DNA of 26,769 nucleotides, taken from positions 1 through 26,769 of IMG/VR virus record IMGVR_UViG_3300034063_000823; one strand, given 5' to 3'. Position 1 is the first letter of the stretch. Each line of letters opens with the position of its first letter. Shown here in pieces: positions 13,801 through 20,091 of this stretch. Under the pieces are notes generated by a model that was given only the letters and a program-made list of their open reading frames with translations, did no database searches and had not been told where the DNA came from. This DNA is from a virus. A program made the position numbers and the translations under genes.

Positions 13801-14056
13801 CATACTCAATCTCAGCAGCCCTGAGGCTGATCTGCGCACGCTGCGAGGCGAATGCCGCCCGCTCCTTCTCCGTCCTGGCCGCTGCCTGCTGGTTCTCGAT
13901 CAACGTCCGCGATAGGGCCAGCTGGGCGCGCTCCAGCGTTGCTAGCTGCCGCGTCTCGTCTGCTACCTGCCGCATTGCAGCAGACAACGCTCGCACGTCA
14001 GCTGCCCCCTCGACCCGGGCACCGATTCTCAGGATGGCATCAAACGTGGTAGCCAT
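10874..14056 (-). CDS. Tape measure protein, 1060 aa
   Basis: This is the longest gene, in the canonical slot between the frameshifted tail chaperones and the minor tail genes, starting at ATG 14056 (TGATG overlap). Residues 1-190 are long coiled coil (ALSAAMRQVADETRQLATLE and similar). Hydrophobic stretches follow (MASLRNIAIGVATTLGVGFT; IPIAGALATYATVQWF; ITPAGAAAMLAGIVAASFAY), as usual for proteins that insert into the host membrane during injection. Residues 520-720 are again coiled coil. The C-terminal part is Gly-rich with two near-identical short units (ITTGGRRAGQD / ITTGGRGGNW). It sets tail length: at about 0.15 nm per residue (a family rule), 1060 residues predict a tail near 160 nm. 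No lysozyme or peptidase motif is visible. Confidence 0.92.
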   Translation of the reverse strand: MATTFDAILRIGARVEGAADVRALSAAMRQVADETRQLATLERAQLALSRTLIENQQAAARTEKERAAFASQRAQISLRAAEIEYAATTKQLAAQKELAAAQVRSAADRVRAADAAMKQALVVTNAMRSEKAAAEQGLQIEIQKARAQYQSINNLKQIAGLERQATVAALDGVEAANRRAQATRLAGEAMASLRNIAIGVATTLGVGFTGLTIASKNIIDMADSLDELAQRSGSSVDTLSQLGMAAQMSGSSVEEASKGVTKLARNMAEIAAGGGDAAKAALDALGVSAFDTAGKLRIPSDVMLDIADGLQRVEDPALRVKLSMDLLGKGGASLVPALSQGSEAIQKLNTGISGDFARKAGAYNDQLDVLRATAIRLGASVLDALLPALVRGATYTKVMIDQASGWVTANKSAIVDMISGITGAIKTLIPIAGALATYATVQWFASLAKLATGFNLVRTAAQLATLAQAAFMSITPAGAAAMLAGIVAASFAYRKLKDDMDALDKKAQKTSKTGEGFGAALKAAGIEADEILASLQGQGQALNGTKTAAEELAAIRDRQAAIEKEITDRMNLQYDQVVRINEAATARINERRDAAQNILNVEQAQIGVARAILEQKQSLARTEVERKEIAQQIADLEYRSAQVNYNAIIAQINAEKELERIRVINAENEFRRATEAYNIAQRYGKITADLTMAREQARSKLVVAAVENRAFDASVKARTQVANLNLQASGINAGYDPGTAAEMAGGGTTNQALGGKVTVKQNADGSFNISNQISGFAAGGHVRGPTLAWVGEGGEGESIVPDSKRMGFARNVLAGVTGAAAIPKFATGGYIQPRDITTGGRRAGQDITTGGRGGNWLQDNQVSTFMQSTKVVNGVTYTFDPFGTLRLREAELRLAEQNKSMRGYYGLTEMDKLNVLKSFGGSMSPWSGVRMPAPADPWFVRDEDREAAMNAEREKRKAEYEARKANRTDTAYGPTASAGFGYSTGVAVGGRGGGSGGFLVGGTKFNGTISIQPKMTPMPDGQLWAPKSEIERMAYEVAKQAISKNNAEQRQPSAKRRRGR

Positions 14057-14415
14057 CAGTTATCCCCGTAGAAGCATGCAAGCCAAGCTGTCTCCATGGT
14101 ATCAAGGCCGTCGATCATCTCAGCTTGATCTTGCACTTTATAGACTCTGCAGAATTTAATGGCCAGGTTCATGTCAAGGCCAAGGAGGCGGCCATTTGAG
14201 TCGTACCGCCAGTTCTTCCGCAACCGGTAAAACATATCTACCACCTCTTTTGTTTCTGGATATAACCCAAACAACCTAGCCTTGGGTGGTGGTGGTTCTG
14301 GTAGGTTTGTGATATTTAGTAGCGCAGCAGCTTGTTCTAGCTCTGCTTGCTGCTGCTCTACCTTCGGTGCCTGCGCTAGCTCCCAGAGGAACTCGGCGGC
14401 TCCGGTGAGTTTCCC
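14056..14415 (-). CDS. GT-type tail assembly chaperone, -1 frameshift extension (DUF1799-like)
   Basis: This is the -1 frame relative to the upstream chaperone ORF. It is open without interruption from the slippery site at 14409-14415 to TGA 14056-14058. It reads LTGAAEFLWELAQAPKVEQQ onward, then FGLYPETKEVV and NWRYDSNGRLLGLDMNLAI. It has no ATG near its start: the only in-frame start in the separate ORF is TTG 14274 without a ribosome-binding site. The GLD and final WLACFYGDN segments resemble DUF1799-type proteins found after tail chaperones. The frameshift product would have 244 residues (127 plus 117) and act, like lambda gpGT, in assembling tail tube subunits around the tape measure. 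It overlaps the tape-measure start (TGATG). Confidence 0.85.
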   Translation of the reverse strand, partial: GKLTGAAEFLWELAQAPKVEQQQAELEQAAALLNITNLPEPPPPKARLFGLYPETKEVVDMFYRLRKNWRYDSNGRLLGLDMNLAIKFCRVYKVQDQAEMIDGLDTMETAWLACFYGDN

Positions 14416-14789
14416 ACCTTCCGGGTTTCCATTGATTCATACCATCCCATGACGATGGCACTGGCGACTCCTTCTCGATCCAGGAATTGGGCCTTCCTCT
14501 CTGGGGAGAATTCAACCTCAGAGCCGTCACGGTTCTTCATTCCTCGCCAGCCGGCGAGAAGTTCATCGGCTAGGTCTTCGTCTGAAATGGCATCGGCGGG
14601 GATTTCACCGGTAGCCTCAATCTTCTTGGCATTGTCAAGGATCAAGGCCAGGAGTTCTTTTTTCCTGGCGTTGCCGACCCTTTTGTAGTAGACCTTTTGC
14701 TCCTGTTCTTGGATCTCTCCATCAACAGGAACAAGGATCTTGATTTTCCAAAGGTACTCCGAATCGTCAATGAAGAACGGGGAGGCCAT
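14376..14789 (-). CDS. G-type tail assembly chaperone, 137 aa
   Basis: Starts at ATG 14789 and lies between tail tube and tape measure, the invariant position of tail chaperones. It begins MASPFFIDDSEYLWKIKILV, is acidic, and has the helical segment NARKKELLALILDNAKKIEA and the motif DLADELLAGWRGMKNRDGSE, as in phage tail assembly chaperones. The zero frame ends with NSPEPPSSSGS and a TAG at 14376. Ten codons before that stop is GGGAAAC, in phase for -1 slippage, giving the longer GT form from a minority of ribosomes. No strong Shine-Dalgarno is visible before ATG 14789. Confidence 0.85.
   Translation of the reverse strand: MASPFFIDDSEYLWKIKILVPVDGEIQEQEQKVYYKRVGNARKKELLALILDNAKKIEATGEIPADAISDEDLADELLAGWRGMKNRDGSEVEFSPERKAQFLDREGVASAIVMGWYESMETRKVGNSPEPPSSSGS
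14409..14415 (-). other. Programmed -1 ribosomal frameshift site GGGAAAC
   Basis: On the minus strand the zero-frame codons read GTG GGA AAC, so the heptamer G GGA AAC fits X XXY YYZ exactly and differs from lambda's GGGAAAG only in the last base. Slipping one base back places ribosomes in a frame that stays open for 117 codons, while the zero frame stops after eight more sense codons. Position, phase and gene context all agree. Confidence 0.9.
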
Positions 14790-14820
14790 GACAGGAGGCA
14801 GGGGCAGGGTGATGGTTGTA

Positions 14821-15756
14821 TCAGGTTAGCACCAGAGACCAGGCAGTAGGGCCCGTAGCGCTAAACGGCATATTGCGCAGCACCAAGCCGTCGCTTCCCT
14901 TGGTATAGGTAGCACGGCCGAAACTGGCCGCGGCAACATTGAATGCGAAAGTGTTGCCCACACCGCCAGCGGCATGGGTGAGGCTGATCGGGTACGTAAG
15001 GCCCGACGTGGACAATGTTGCCACAGGTTGAGTGGCCATGGTCTTCTGCTCGAAGACAATAGATCCGGAAGGCTTAGAATCGGTGATCAAGATCCGTGGT
15101 TGGCAACTGCGGCTGCTGAAAGCGACAACGTTGCCGCTGTCGAACTCAAAGCCCTGCAGACAGTTGGCTACAGAATTGACAGTGAATTGAGTGGATGATC
15201 CGATCGGTGAGCACTGCGCCTGGTTCGTGAAGGTTGCAGTAGGGAAGGTACCGGCATCGGTGGGCTGAGAATACAGGCCCATGAAGGTAAATTCAATATA
15301 CGGAAATTCATCGTTATTCATTCCGACTTTGCAGCTGCCGCGGCAGCCGGTCATCTGATGAAGCAGGGAGGTGGTGCCATTGGCGCCGATGATCACCCAG
15401 CGGAGGGTTATGCTACTGCTGGTGCTAACTGCAGGAGTATAGGTAGCGCTGGTGCTTGTTACCAGTGTCTCGGTAACCTTTGTCGCGGGGAACAAGCCAG
15501 CAAAATTCGGTGCGGTGCCAGCTGTTCCAGACCCGCCAAGGTAGATCCGGAAGGTGAATGTTTGATGCAGGCGGATGTTTGCCTGTTCGTTGCCTGCTTG
15601 ATAGGGCAGAACAAGATCTCGCTCGACGCTGTCTCCATTCATCAGCTCCCAGCTTGGATCCACCTGAATTTTCAGCGGGATGTAGCCGCTTGACGGGGCA
15701 GTCCCCTCCACGGTCTCTGGGGCGTAGGTGAGGAGGCCAGGATTTGTAAAGAACAT
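14821..15756 (-). CDS. Major tail (tube) protein, 311 aa
   Basis: Starts at ATG 15756 right after a TGATC junction and precedes the tail chaperones, as lambda gpV does. The sequence is beta-rich, Ser/Thr/Gly-rich, with few charges. It starts MFFTNPGLLTYAPETVEGTA and has an internal SITLRWVIIGANGTTSLLHQ; PYIEFTFMGLYSQPTDAG is a typical tube-subunit strand-turn pattern (pattern seen in many siphophage tail tube proteins). Several cysteines (MTGCRGSC, QCSP, NCLQ, SCQP) are unusual for this protein class and may form stabilising bonds in the virion. Length is somewhat above lambda gpV. Assignment rests mainly on position and composition. Confidence 0.8.
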   Translation of the reverse strand: MFFTNPGLLTYAPETVEGTAPSSGYIPLKIQVDPSWELMNGDSVERDLVLPYQAGNEQANIRLHQTFTFRIYLGGSGTAGTAPNFAGLFPATKVTETLVTSTSATYTPAVSTSSSITLRWVIIGANGTTSLLHQMTGCRGSCKVGMNNDEFPYIEFTFMGLYSQPTDAGTFPTATFTNQAQCSPIGSSTQFTVNSVANCLQGFEFDSGNVVAFSSRSCQPRILITDSKPSGSIVFEQKTMATQPVATLSTSGLTYPISLTHAAGGVGNTFAFNVAAASFGRATYTKGSDGLVLRNMPFSATGPTAWSLVLT

Positions 15757-15758
15757 GA

Positions 15759-15989
15759 TCAGGCCTCAGAGGCAGGGGCGGAGGTGGGGGCGGAGGTGGG
15801 GGATGCGCTGGCAGCGGCAGGTGGCAGTGCCAGGGGGAGGGGGGACGGCTCAGAGGTGATGCTGGCCTCCGGTGGAGCGGCATCCTCATCAGTTCGATTG
15901 TAGGTGCCGCCATCGAGCACGTACCGGCCCGCATGAGTGGGAGGTGCTGGAGGCGCCTCAGGGGCGGACATCGGGGCGGGGCGGGGCAT
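15759..15989 (-). CDS. Ala/Pro-rich small protein before the tail tube gene, 76 aa
   Basis: Fits exactly between its neighbours: it starts at 15989, 2 nt after the preceding stop, and ends at TGA 15759, followed by TCATG for the tube gene. The N-terminus is MPRPAPMSAPEAPPAPPTHA; a short ordered stretch GRYVLDGGTYNRTDE follows. The C-terminus is low-complexity (SASPTSAPTSAPASEA), with an 11-nt G-rich unit repeated in the DNA. The GRYVLDGGTY core may be a small beta hairpin. Function unknown; probably a disordered accessory protein of tail assembly. Confidence 0.6.
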   Translation of the reverse strand: MPRPAPMSAPEAPPAPPTHAGRYVLDGGTYNRTDEDAAPPEASITSEPSPLPLALPPAAASASPTSAPTSAPASEA

Positions 15990-15991
15990 CG

Positions 15992-16444
15992 TCAGGCGGT
16001 TAGGTCTCCCTCCAGTGTAGTGAACTGGAACTCATAAAACAAGTCGACGCTGCCAGGGTGGTCGTTACCCTTGTCATCGTTGAATACAGCAGAAGGTTGT
16101 TTAGTGGGTCGCCGTACTCTAAGTGTTAGACCACCAAGGTATTGGTTAGCAAAAAGCAAGCTGTGGATTTTTACTCTGATCGGATCAGCTACGCGGCTTG
16201 CTGCATCACCATCAACATAAATAGAAAACGCCACCGGTAGCGTGCAAAAAACTTGACAGCTTGTAGATGGTTCGGCGGATTCAGGTAGGGGTGTGATAAC
16301 TAGCGCGGGTAATTCTCTCCTGTCAAGTGCTTCCTTTCTGCTTCTATATACTCTGCGGTTTCCATTGCTGTCCACGCTGATCTCAGTGATACCAGCCATC
16401 AAGGTTTCTACAGCGGTTAGGATTTGTTCGGTTTTGGATGGCAT
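15992..16444 (-). CDS. Tail terminator, lambda gpU-like, 150 aa
   Basis: Starts at ATG 16444. The N-terminal helix TEQILTAVETLMAGI followed by RVYRSRKEALDRRELPALVI is the typical opening of gpU/HK97 gp10-type tail terminators. The middle has FCTLPVAFSIYVDGD and the end has GNDHPGSVDLFYEFQFTT, a final strand common in this family. These proteins form a hexameric ring that stops tail tube polymerisation and joins tail to head. Its place upstream of the tail tube gene agrees, although the fibre cassette intervenes between it and the head-tail joining gene. Confidence 0.7.
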   Translation of the reverse strand: MPSKTEQILTAVETLMAGITEISVDSNGNRRVYRSRKEALDRRELPALVITPLPESAEPSTSCQVFCTLPVAFSIYVDGDAASRVADPIRVKIHSLLFANQYLGGLTLRVRRPTKQPSAVFNDDKGNDHPGSVDLFYEFQFTTLEGDLTA

Positions 16445-16446
16445 GG

Positions 16447-17268
16447 TTACGGTATTGCGGCTGAGAGCGAAGCCATAAGAGTAGCAAGCCTGGTTTCAAG
16501 CAAAGCAAGGTCAAGTGCTTCACCTATGCTATAGAATGACATTCGGCCGTTTGCGCGAAAAGCAGAGTTTGACGTTGAGAACACAAATACATTGCCATCG
16601 TACGGAGTTTGAGATGCAACATTAACTTGTGAAGTAGCTGAATTTAACCGAAACGAAAAGTTGGCAGACGTTGATCTGCTGGTACCAATAAAGCCCGTAT
16701 TTGTCGAACTGCCTCCACCGCCGTTGGCAGAGCTTCTGTTTCTGCAGAAAATAATACCAGACGCTCCGATATTATTGGAGCCGTTTTCATTGGTGCCAGG
16801 GCCGACGCCAATGTAAACGGCCGTGCCAGTTGCCGCGGTTGTCACCCATACCGCGTTGTGGCTGCTGTTTTGTGGATCTGCGTTGTTGTTTCTATTGCTG
16901 TTGAGGGATTTTGATGTTGGGTTGCCGAGTAATCCGGTTTTGCGATTATAGTCTCCACTTGCAAAGCCAATGTTTGTTGGCGCAGGGCCAACCAGCGGCA
17001 CCAGTGCCCCGGCCAACGTCCGGGCACCGGCCAGGATTGGTGCGGCCTTAATGATACTGTTGGCTTGACTAATTACACCGCCGCTGCTACCAAGATCCCC
17101 AGTATCAAGCGAATCTCTAATAAATACGTCGTAGCTATCGCGCACGCCAACCTCTAGGCCCAGAGTGTTGCCGGCAGCAACATCCGCTGCCACTACCCGA
17201 TCAATGTAATCCTGGACAGGGCCTATGTAGGCGAAAAAACTGCCTGTCCCTACCCAAATGATTGCCAT
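16447..17268 (-). CDS. Putative lectin-like tail adhesin, 273 aa
   Basis: Starts at ATG 17268 (TGATG overlap). After an N-terminal helical section (GPVQDYIDRVVAADVAAGNT), the centre is Asn/Ser/Gly-rich beta structure (NSNRNNNADPQNSSHNAVWV; SSANGGGGSSTNTGFIGTSR). The C-terminus FRANGRMSFYSIGEALDLAL, then ETRLATLMASL, resembles the end of concanavalin-type carbohydrate-binding domains found in phage structural proteins, where a SFYSIG strand precedes a final helix. A host-surface binding role is likely. The coding sequence is more AT-rich than neighbours, which fits exchange of adhesin genes. It is part of a fibre cassette placed between head and tail modules. Confidence 0.6.
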   Translation of the reverse strand: MAIIWVGTGSFFAYIGPVQDYIDRVVAADVAAGNTLGLEVGVRDSYDVFIRDSLDTGDLGSSGGVISQANSIIKAAPILAGARTLAGALVPLVGPAPTNIGFASGDYNRKTGLLGNPTSKSLNSNRNNNADPQNSSHNAVWVTTAATGTAVYIGVGPGTNENGSNNIGASGIIFCRNRSSANGGGGSSTNTGFIGTSRSTSANFSFRLNSATSQVNVASQTPYDGNVFVFSTSNSAFRANGRMSFYSIGEALDLALLETRLATLMASLSAAIP

Positions 17269-17933
17269 CAGTATTTCTCCCAGGCCAGCGATTCACGCTC
17301 TGGCGTCGCTGGATCATCGGCCAGGAACTGCCCATCCTCACCGCGGGCCTGCACGACAATCCATAGGTCCCCGGCAGCATCAACCCATTCCTGCCCCACT
17401 GCTGTCGCGGCTGGCCGGCTGGAGCCTCCCAATGCTGCAATGAAAGCCTCGGGCAGGTGCAGCATCAGGGCCAGGCCGCGCACTTCCAGAAGCAGCTCAG
17501 GGCTCACCAGCCCCTGGCGGCGCAGGGCCACCCAGGCGCCGCGGAAGTCGTCAACATCGCCAGCGGCCGAAGCGGCCAGTAGGGTGGCAGGCAGGCTCAG
17601 GCCAGCCGCCGGGGCCTGGCTCAGGCTGCCGCCCAACAGGGCATTGATCGCAGGGTGGGCAAGGAGCGTGCGCTTGAATGTTCGCCAGTCCGGCACCGGG
17701 GCCACAGGCGGCAGCAGCTCGACCAGCCAGCCCCAGTGCCACTCGGCCGCATCACGGTCAATGGTGCGGGTTTCACTGATGCTCTGCGTTGCGGGGTCGT
17801 ATTCAGGCGCCGGCTCGCGCACGATGCGAAGCACCTCGTAGCGGGCATCAAGGCCCTCTACGGGCTCCTCATCGCGGCGGGGGTAGTCCCGGATCAGGCC
17901 GGTTTCAGTGTCGAGCAGGACGAGGTTTTGCAT
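17268..17933 (-). CDS. Tail fibre-associated protein, possible fibre assembly chaperone, 221 aa
   Basis: I choose ATG 17933 rather than ATG 17939: GGAGG stands 8 nt before the former but only 2 nt before the latter, and 17933 restores the TGATCATG junction seen three other times nearby. The N-terminus MQNLVLLDTETGLIRDYPRR describes a short beta segment. The centre EWHWGWLVELLPPVAPVPDW, followed by FKRTLLAHPAINALL, is similar to helical tail-fibre assembly or capping proteins. The C-terminal EWVDAAGDLWIVVQARGEDG is a strand pair. It lies immediately after the fibre gene, the usual place for a dedicated chaperone. Specific family not identified. Confidence 0.6.
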   Translation of the reverse strand: MQNLVLLDTETGLIRDYPRRDEEPVEGLDARYEVLRIVREPAPEYDPATQSISETRTIDRDAAEWHWGWLVELLPPVAPVPDWRTFKRTLLAHPAINALLGGSLSQAPAAGLSLPATLLAASAAGDVDDFRGAWVALRRQGLVSPELLLEVRGLALMLHLPEAFIAALGGSSRPAATAVGQEWVDAAGDLWIVVQARGEDGQFLADDPATPERESLAWEKY

Positions 17934-17935
17934 GA

Positions 17936-19555
17936 TCATGCCCTCCGCACGAACAGGCTGACCTTGAGGCCAGCCCCTGCAATGGTGGCGCCCTTCTGAT
18001 CAATGTCGATGCTAATCTCATCGTCATCTGTAATGCTAGTGGTGGTAATTGTTGCGGCGCTGGCAGCAGTTGTGCTAGTTGTTTCAGTAGCGTCAATACT
18101 GAGCTTTGTCCCAAGCATTGAAACACCGTTCTTGTTGATGTCCACAATCAGCGCTGAGCCAGTCGGTGCTGTATTTACTCCTGCGCGAACAGCGACAAGC
18201 GTTCCCGTAAAATCTGCTCTGAACCTTAGTTTGTTAGTTCCATCGGTAAGCGCGGTGCTTTCATCACCTACCGGCACCTTGTAAACATCAGTATCCCGCT
18301 GGTGAATGTGCCCAGCGTCCGCCGCTTGCCCCGTGCTGCCTGCCGCTGCCGTGGCGCCCAATGCTGCCGGGGCGTTGCTGCTGATCACCAGGCGGCCAGA
18401 CAGGTCGGCATAGGCTCCGCTTGTCGCCACCGCTGCCAGGCCGGTGATAGTCCCCGCCGTCTGCGTCCCGGTGTGGTTACCCCGGCTCAGCAGGAACGCA
18501 TCGGTCTGGTTCGCCGTCGCGCCGCTGGCGATCCCGGCCAGCTTTGAAGCGAAGGCGCTCGCTGCCCACCATGCCGCGACAGCCTGGAACACTCGCTGCG
18601 GAGTGAACGCGAGCCGAGCCGTGCTGGTGCCAGCCTCGGCCTCGGCCTGCGTCGCGGTCGCCGCGCTCCATTCTCTGACATCTCCTAGTCGCGTGTCGCT
18701 GGTTAGGACATAGCTGGCAAGGCCTGCAGGCTGCACGGCTGTGTCCGCTTTCGCACCTTGAGCAGCCGTGGCAAAGTCGCCTGCAGCGGCCGTCGCGGCC
18801 GATCCCAGCCCAAGCGCGGTGCGGCCCTGGGCTTGCGTGCCGGCGGCTGCAACAGCCCTGCCCGTTGCCCCGGAGAACGACTGCCACCACGCTTCAGCCG
18901 CCTGCCAGACCCGCACCACGGTCCAGGCGCGGCGGACGGTGCTGATGCCGGCCTCCGCCTCTGCTTGGGCAACCGTTGCAGCGCTCCAGTCCCTCGCGTC
19001 ACTCAGGCGGGCGTCCCCCTCCTGAACTGATGTGGCTGCCAGTACCGCCGCTGCGTTCCAACTTGCCTGGCTGGTGTTCGTTGGCAGCGAATAGCCAGTG
19101 GCATAGGTGACCGTCAGCGACGCCGTTCCGTTGCCAGCGACGGAGAACCCCGTTGGCATCGCCAGCGAGGGATAGCCGCCTCCTCCGCCGGTCACGGTGA
19201 GTACGCCGTCGACGATCGACAGCCCAGAGCCCAGGGTGAGTACCAGCGGGGCACCAGTGCCGCTCCCCCGGCCCAGAAGGCCAGCCGTCATCGTCAGGCC
19301 ACTGTCGCCGATCGGGCCGGCCGCGGCTTTGCCGACCAAGGCAGCCGCAGTCGCCGTGCTGATCGGCTTGTTCAGGTCGCTTGTATTGTTTACATTTCCA
19401 AGGCCAAGCGATGTCTTTGTGACTAACGCAAGGATGGTTTGAATTGTAGCAATACGATTCTTTGGTGTTGCTGCCAGATCTACAAACGGAACCAGTTCGG
19501 AACCGGAAACGTTAGTATCAAATGGTAAGGCGCTGATAATAGAATCGTCTGGCAT
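17936..19555 (-). CDS. Tail fibre protein with internal duplication, 539 aa
   Basis: Starts at ATG 19555 after GGAG and a TGATC junction. It carries the hallmark fibre motifs SLGLGNVNNTSDLNKPIS (near residue 49) and LLSRGNHTGTQTAGTITGLA (near residue 365), then GSTGQAADAGHIHQRDTD, and ends in a small beta domain (KLRFRADFTGTLVAVRAGVN ... GLKVSLFVRRA). Residues 181-224 and 297-340 are two copies of a 44-residue unit (DARLSDARDWSAATVAQAEA / DTRLGDVREWSAATATQAEA). Such repeats extend trimeric fibres. The C-terminal domain is a candidate receptor-binding head. The gene is followed by a likely assembly protein and a lectin-like adhesin. Confidence 0.8.
   Translation of the reverse strand: MPDDSIISALPFDTNVSGSELVPFVDLAATPKNRIATIQTILALVTKTSLGLGNVNNTSDLNKPISTATAAALVGKAAAGPIGDSGLTMTAGLLGRGSGTGAPLVLTLGSGLSIVDGVLTVTGGGGGYPSLAMPTGFSVAGNGTASLTVTYATGYSLPTNTSQASWNAAAVLAATSVQEGDARLSDARDWSAATVAQAEAEAGISTVRRAWTVVRVWQAAEAWWQSFSGATGRAVAAAGTQAQGRTALGLGSAATAAAGDFATAAQGAKADTAVQPAGLASYVLTSDTRLGDVREWSAATATQAEAEAGTSTARLAFTPQRVFQAVAAWWAASAFASKLAGIASGATANQTDAFLLSRGNHTGTQTAGTITGLAAVATSGAYADLSGRLVISSNAPAALGATAAAGSTGQAADAGHIHQRDTDVYKVPVGDESTALTDGTNKLRFRADFTGTLVAVRAGVNTAPTGSALIVDINKNGVSMLGTKLSIDATETTSTTAASAATITTTSITDDDEISIDIDQKGATIAGAGLKVSLFVRRA
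18536..19015 (-). repeat. Two 44-residue repeat units in the tail fibre gene
   Basis: The units are encoded at 18884-19015 and 18536-18667. Both read D-(A/T)-R-L-(S/G)-D-(A/V)-R-(D/E)-W-S-A-A-T and end in AAEAWW or AVAAWW, with an Ala/Gly-rich spacer between them. This is an in-gene duplication that has since diverged. Confidence 0.8.
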
Positions 19556-19557
19556 GA

Positions 19558-19923
19558 TCAGGGCTCCAGCAGGATTCGGCCGCCATCTTCGAGCAGCAGG
19601 TAGCCGCCGTCTTCAAGGAGCAAGGCGCCGAATGTTGTGACCACTGCTTCCTCACTCAAAAGAATTACACAAAACTTTCCGTCCCCTACAGGAAGGTTGT
19701 CCCTTACAGCGTAGGTTTGTCCGTTTACTGTAAGAAGTTGATCATACAACAGTGTGCCAAATTGCGATGACAAGCACCGTACCATGTGCCCAGTAGTGGA
19801 AATTTCGCCATCACTGATGTATCGGGCTGGCGCATCATATACACCAAGCCCGCTGACATCATTTGCGACAACGGGGGTCCCGAAGTCGGCTAGAAAAAAT
19901 GGTAGGTCATCATCGAACGGCAT
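19558..19923 (-). CDS. Head-tail joining protein, lambda gpFII-like, with LLLEDGG tail, 121 aa
   Basis: Starts at ATG 19923, overlapping the upstream 59-aa gene by 14 nt. MPFDDDLPFFLADFGTPVVA, then ARYISDGEISTTGHMVRCLS and QLLTVNGQTYAVRDNLPVGD, follow the order of FII/Phage_attach proteins: an N-terminal 'DLADFG' helix, a five-strand core and a 'xYxVxxxxPxGDG' end. These bind the neck and accept the tail. Residues 97-121 are an extra C-terminal segment with tandem LLLEDGG units (ALLLEDGGYLLLEDGGRILL), a short motif also seen in other phage fibre or structural proteins. It may be a docking or beta-solenoid element. The gene is followed by the fibre gene through a CTGATCATG junction. Confidence 0.7.
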   Translation of the reverse strand: MPFDDDLPFFLADFGTPVVANDVSGLGVYDAPARYISDGEISTTGHMVRCLSSQFGTLLYDQLLTVNGQTYAVRDNLPVGDGKFCVILLSEEAVVTTFGALLLEDGGYLLLEDGGRILLEP

Positions 19924-20089
19924 GGCCGGGACCTGGCTTAGGCTTGGACTTTTGGTCTTCTGCCTTTTCGATTACGCGAACTGCCAGCAATGGAGCGGCT
20001 GCATCTTCAGCCAGGGTAATCTCTTGCCCCGGCTCGTATCGAGTTCCGTTGTGATCAACGCAGCTCAGAACTGTGTAGTCGTAGTTCAT
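19910..20089 (-). CDS. 59-aa protein in the head-tail gene gap (FI-like position)
   Basis: ATG 20089 follows the capsid stop by 2 nt (TGATCATG). The frame runs to TGA 19910-19912, overlapping the FII-like start, so the gene fills what would otherwise be a 168-nt gap. It reads MNYDYTVLSCVDHNGTRYEP, GQEITLAEDAAAPLLAVRVI and a Lys/Pro-rich tail. The pattern 'Y.VLS..DHNGT.Y.PG..I.L.ED.A..LL...VI' is common in small phage head-completion or connector-associated proteins. Lambda has gpFI, which aids packaging, at this place, but similarity to FI is positional only. Confidence 0.7.
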   Translation of the reverse strand: MNYDYTVLSCVDHNGTRYEPGQEITLAEDAAAPLLAVRVIEKAEDQKSKPKPGPGHAVR

Positions 20090-20091
20090 GA

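Noticed and set aside
14276-14530. Minus-strand frame of 84 codons in the third phase at the frameshift region
   Set aside because: Off-frame translation; the true continuation of the chaperone is the -1 frame reached at GGGAAAC.
16447-17268. Possible diversity-generating retroelement target in the lectin-like gene
   Set aside because: No reverse transcriptase, template repeat or near-duplicate of the gene's 3' end is visible in the window.
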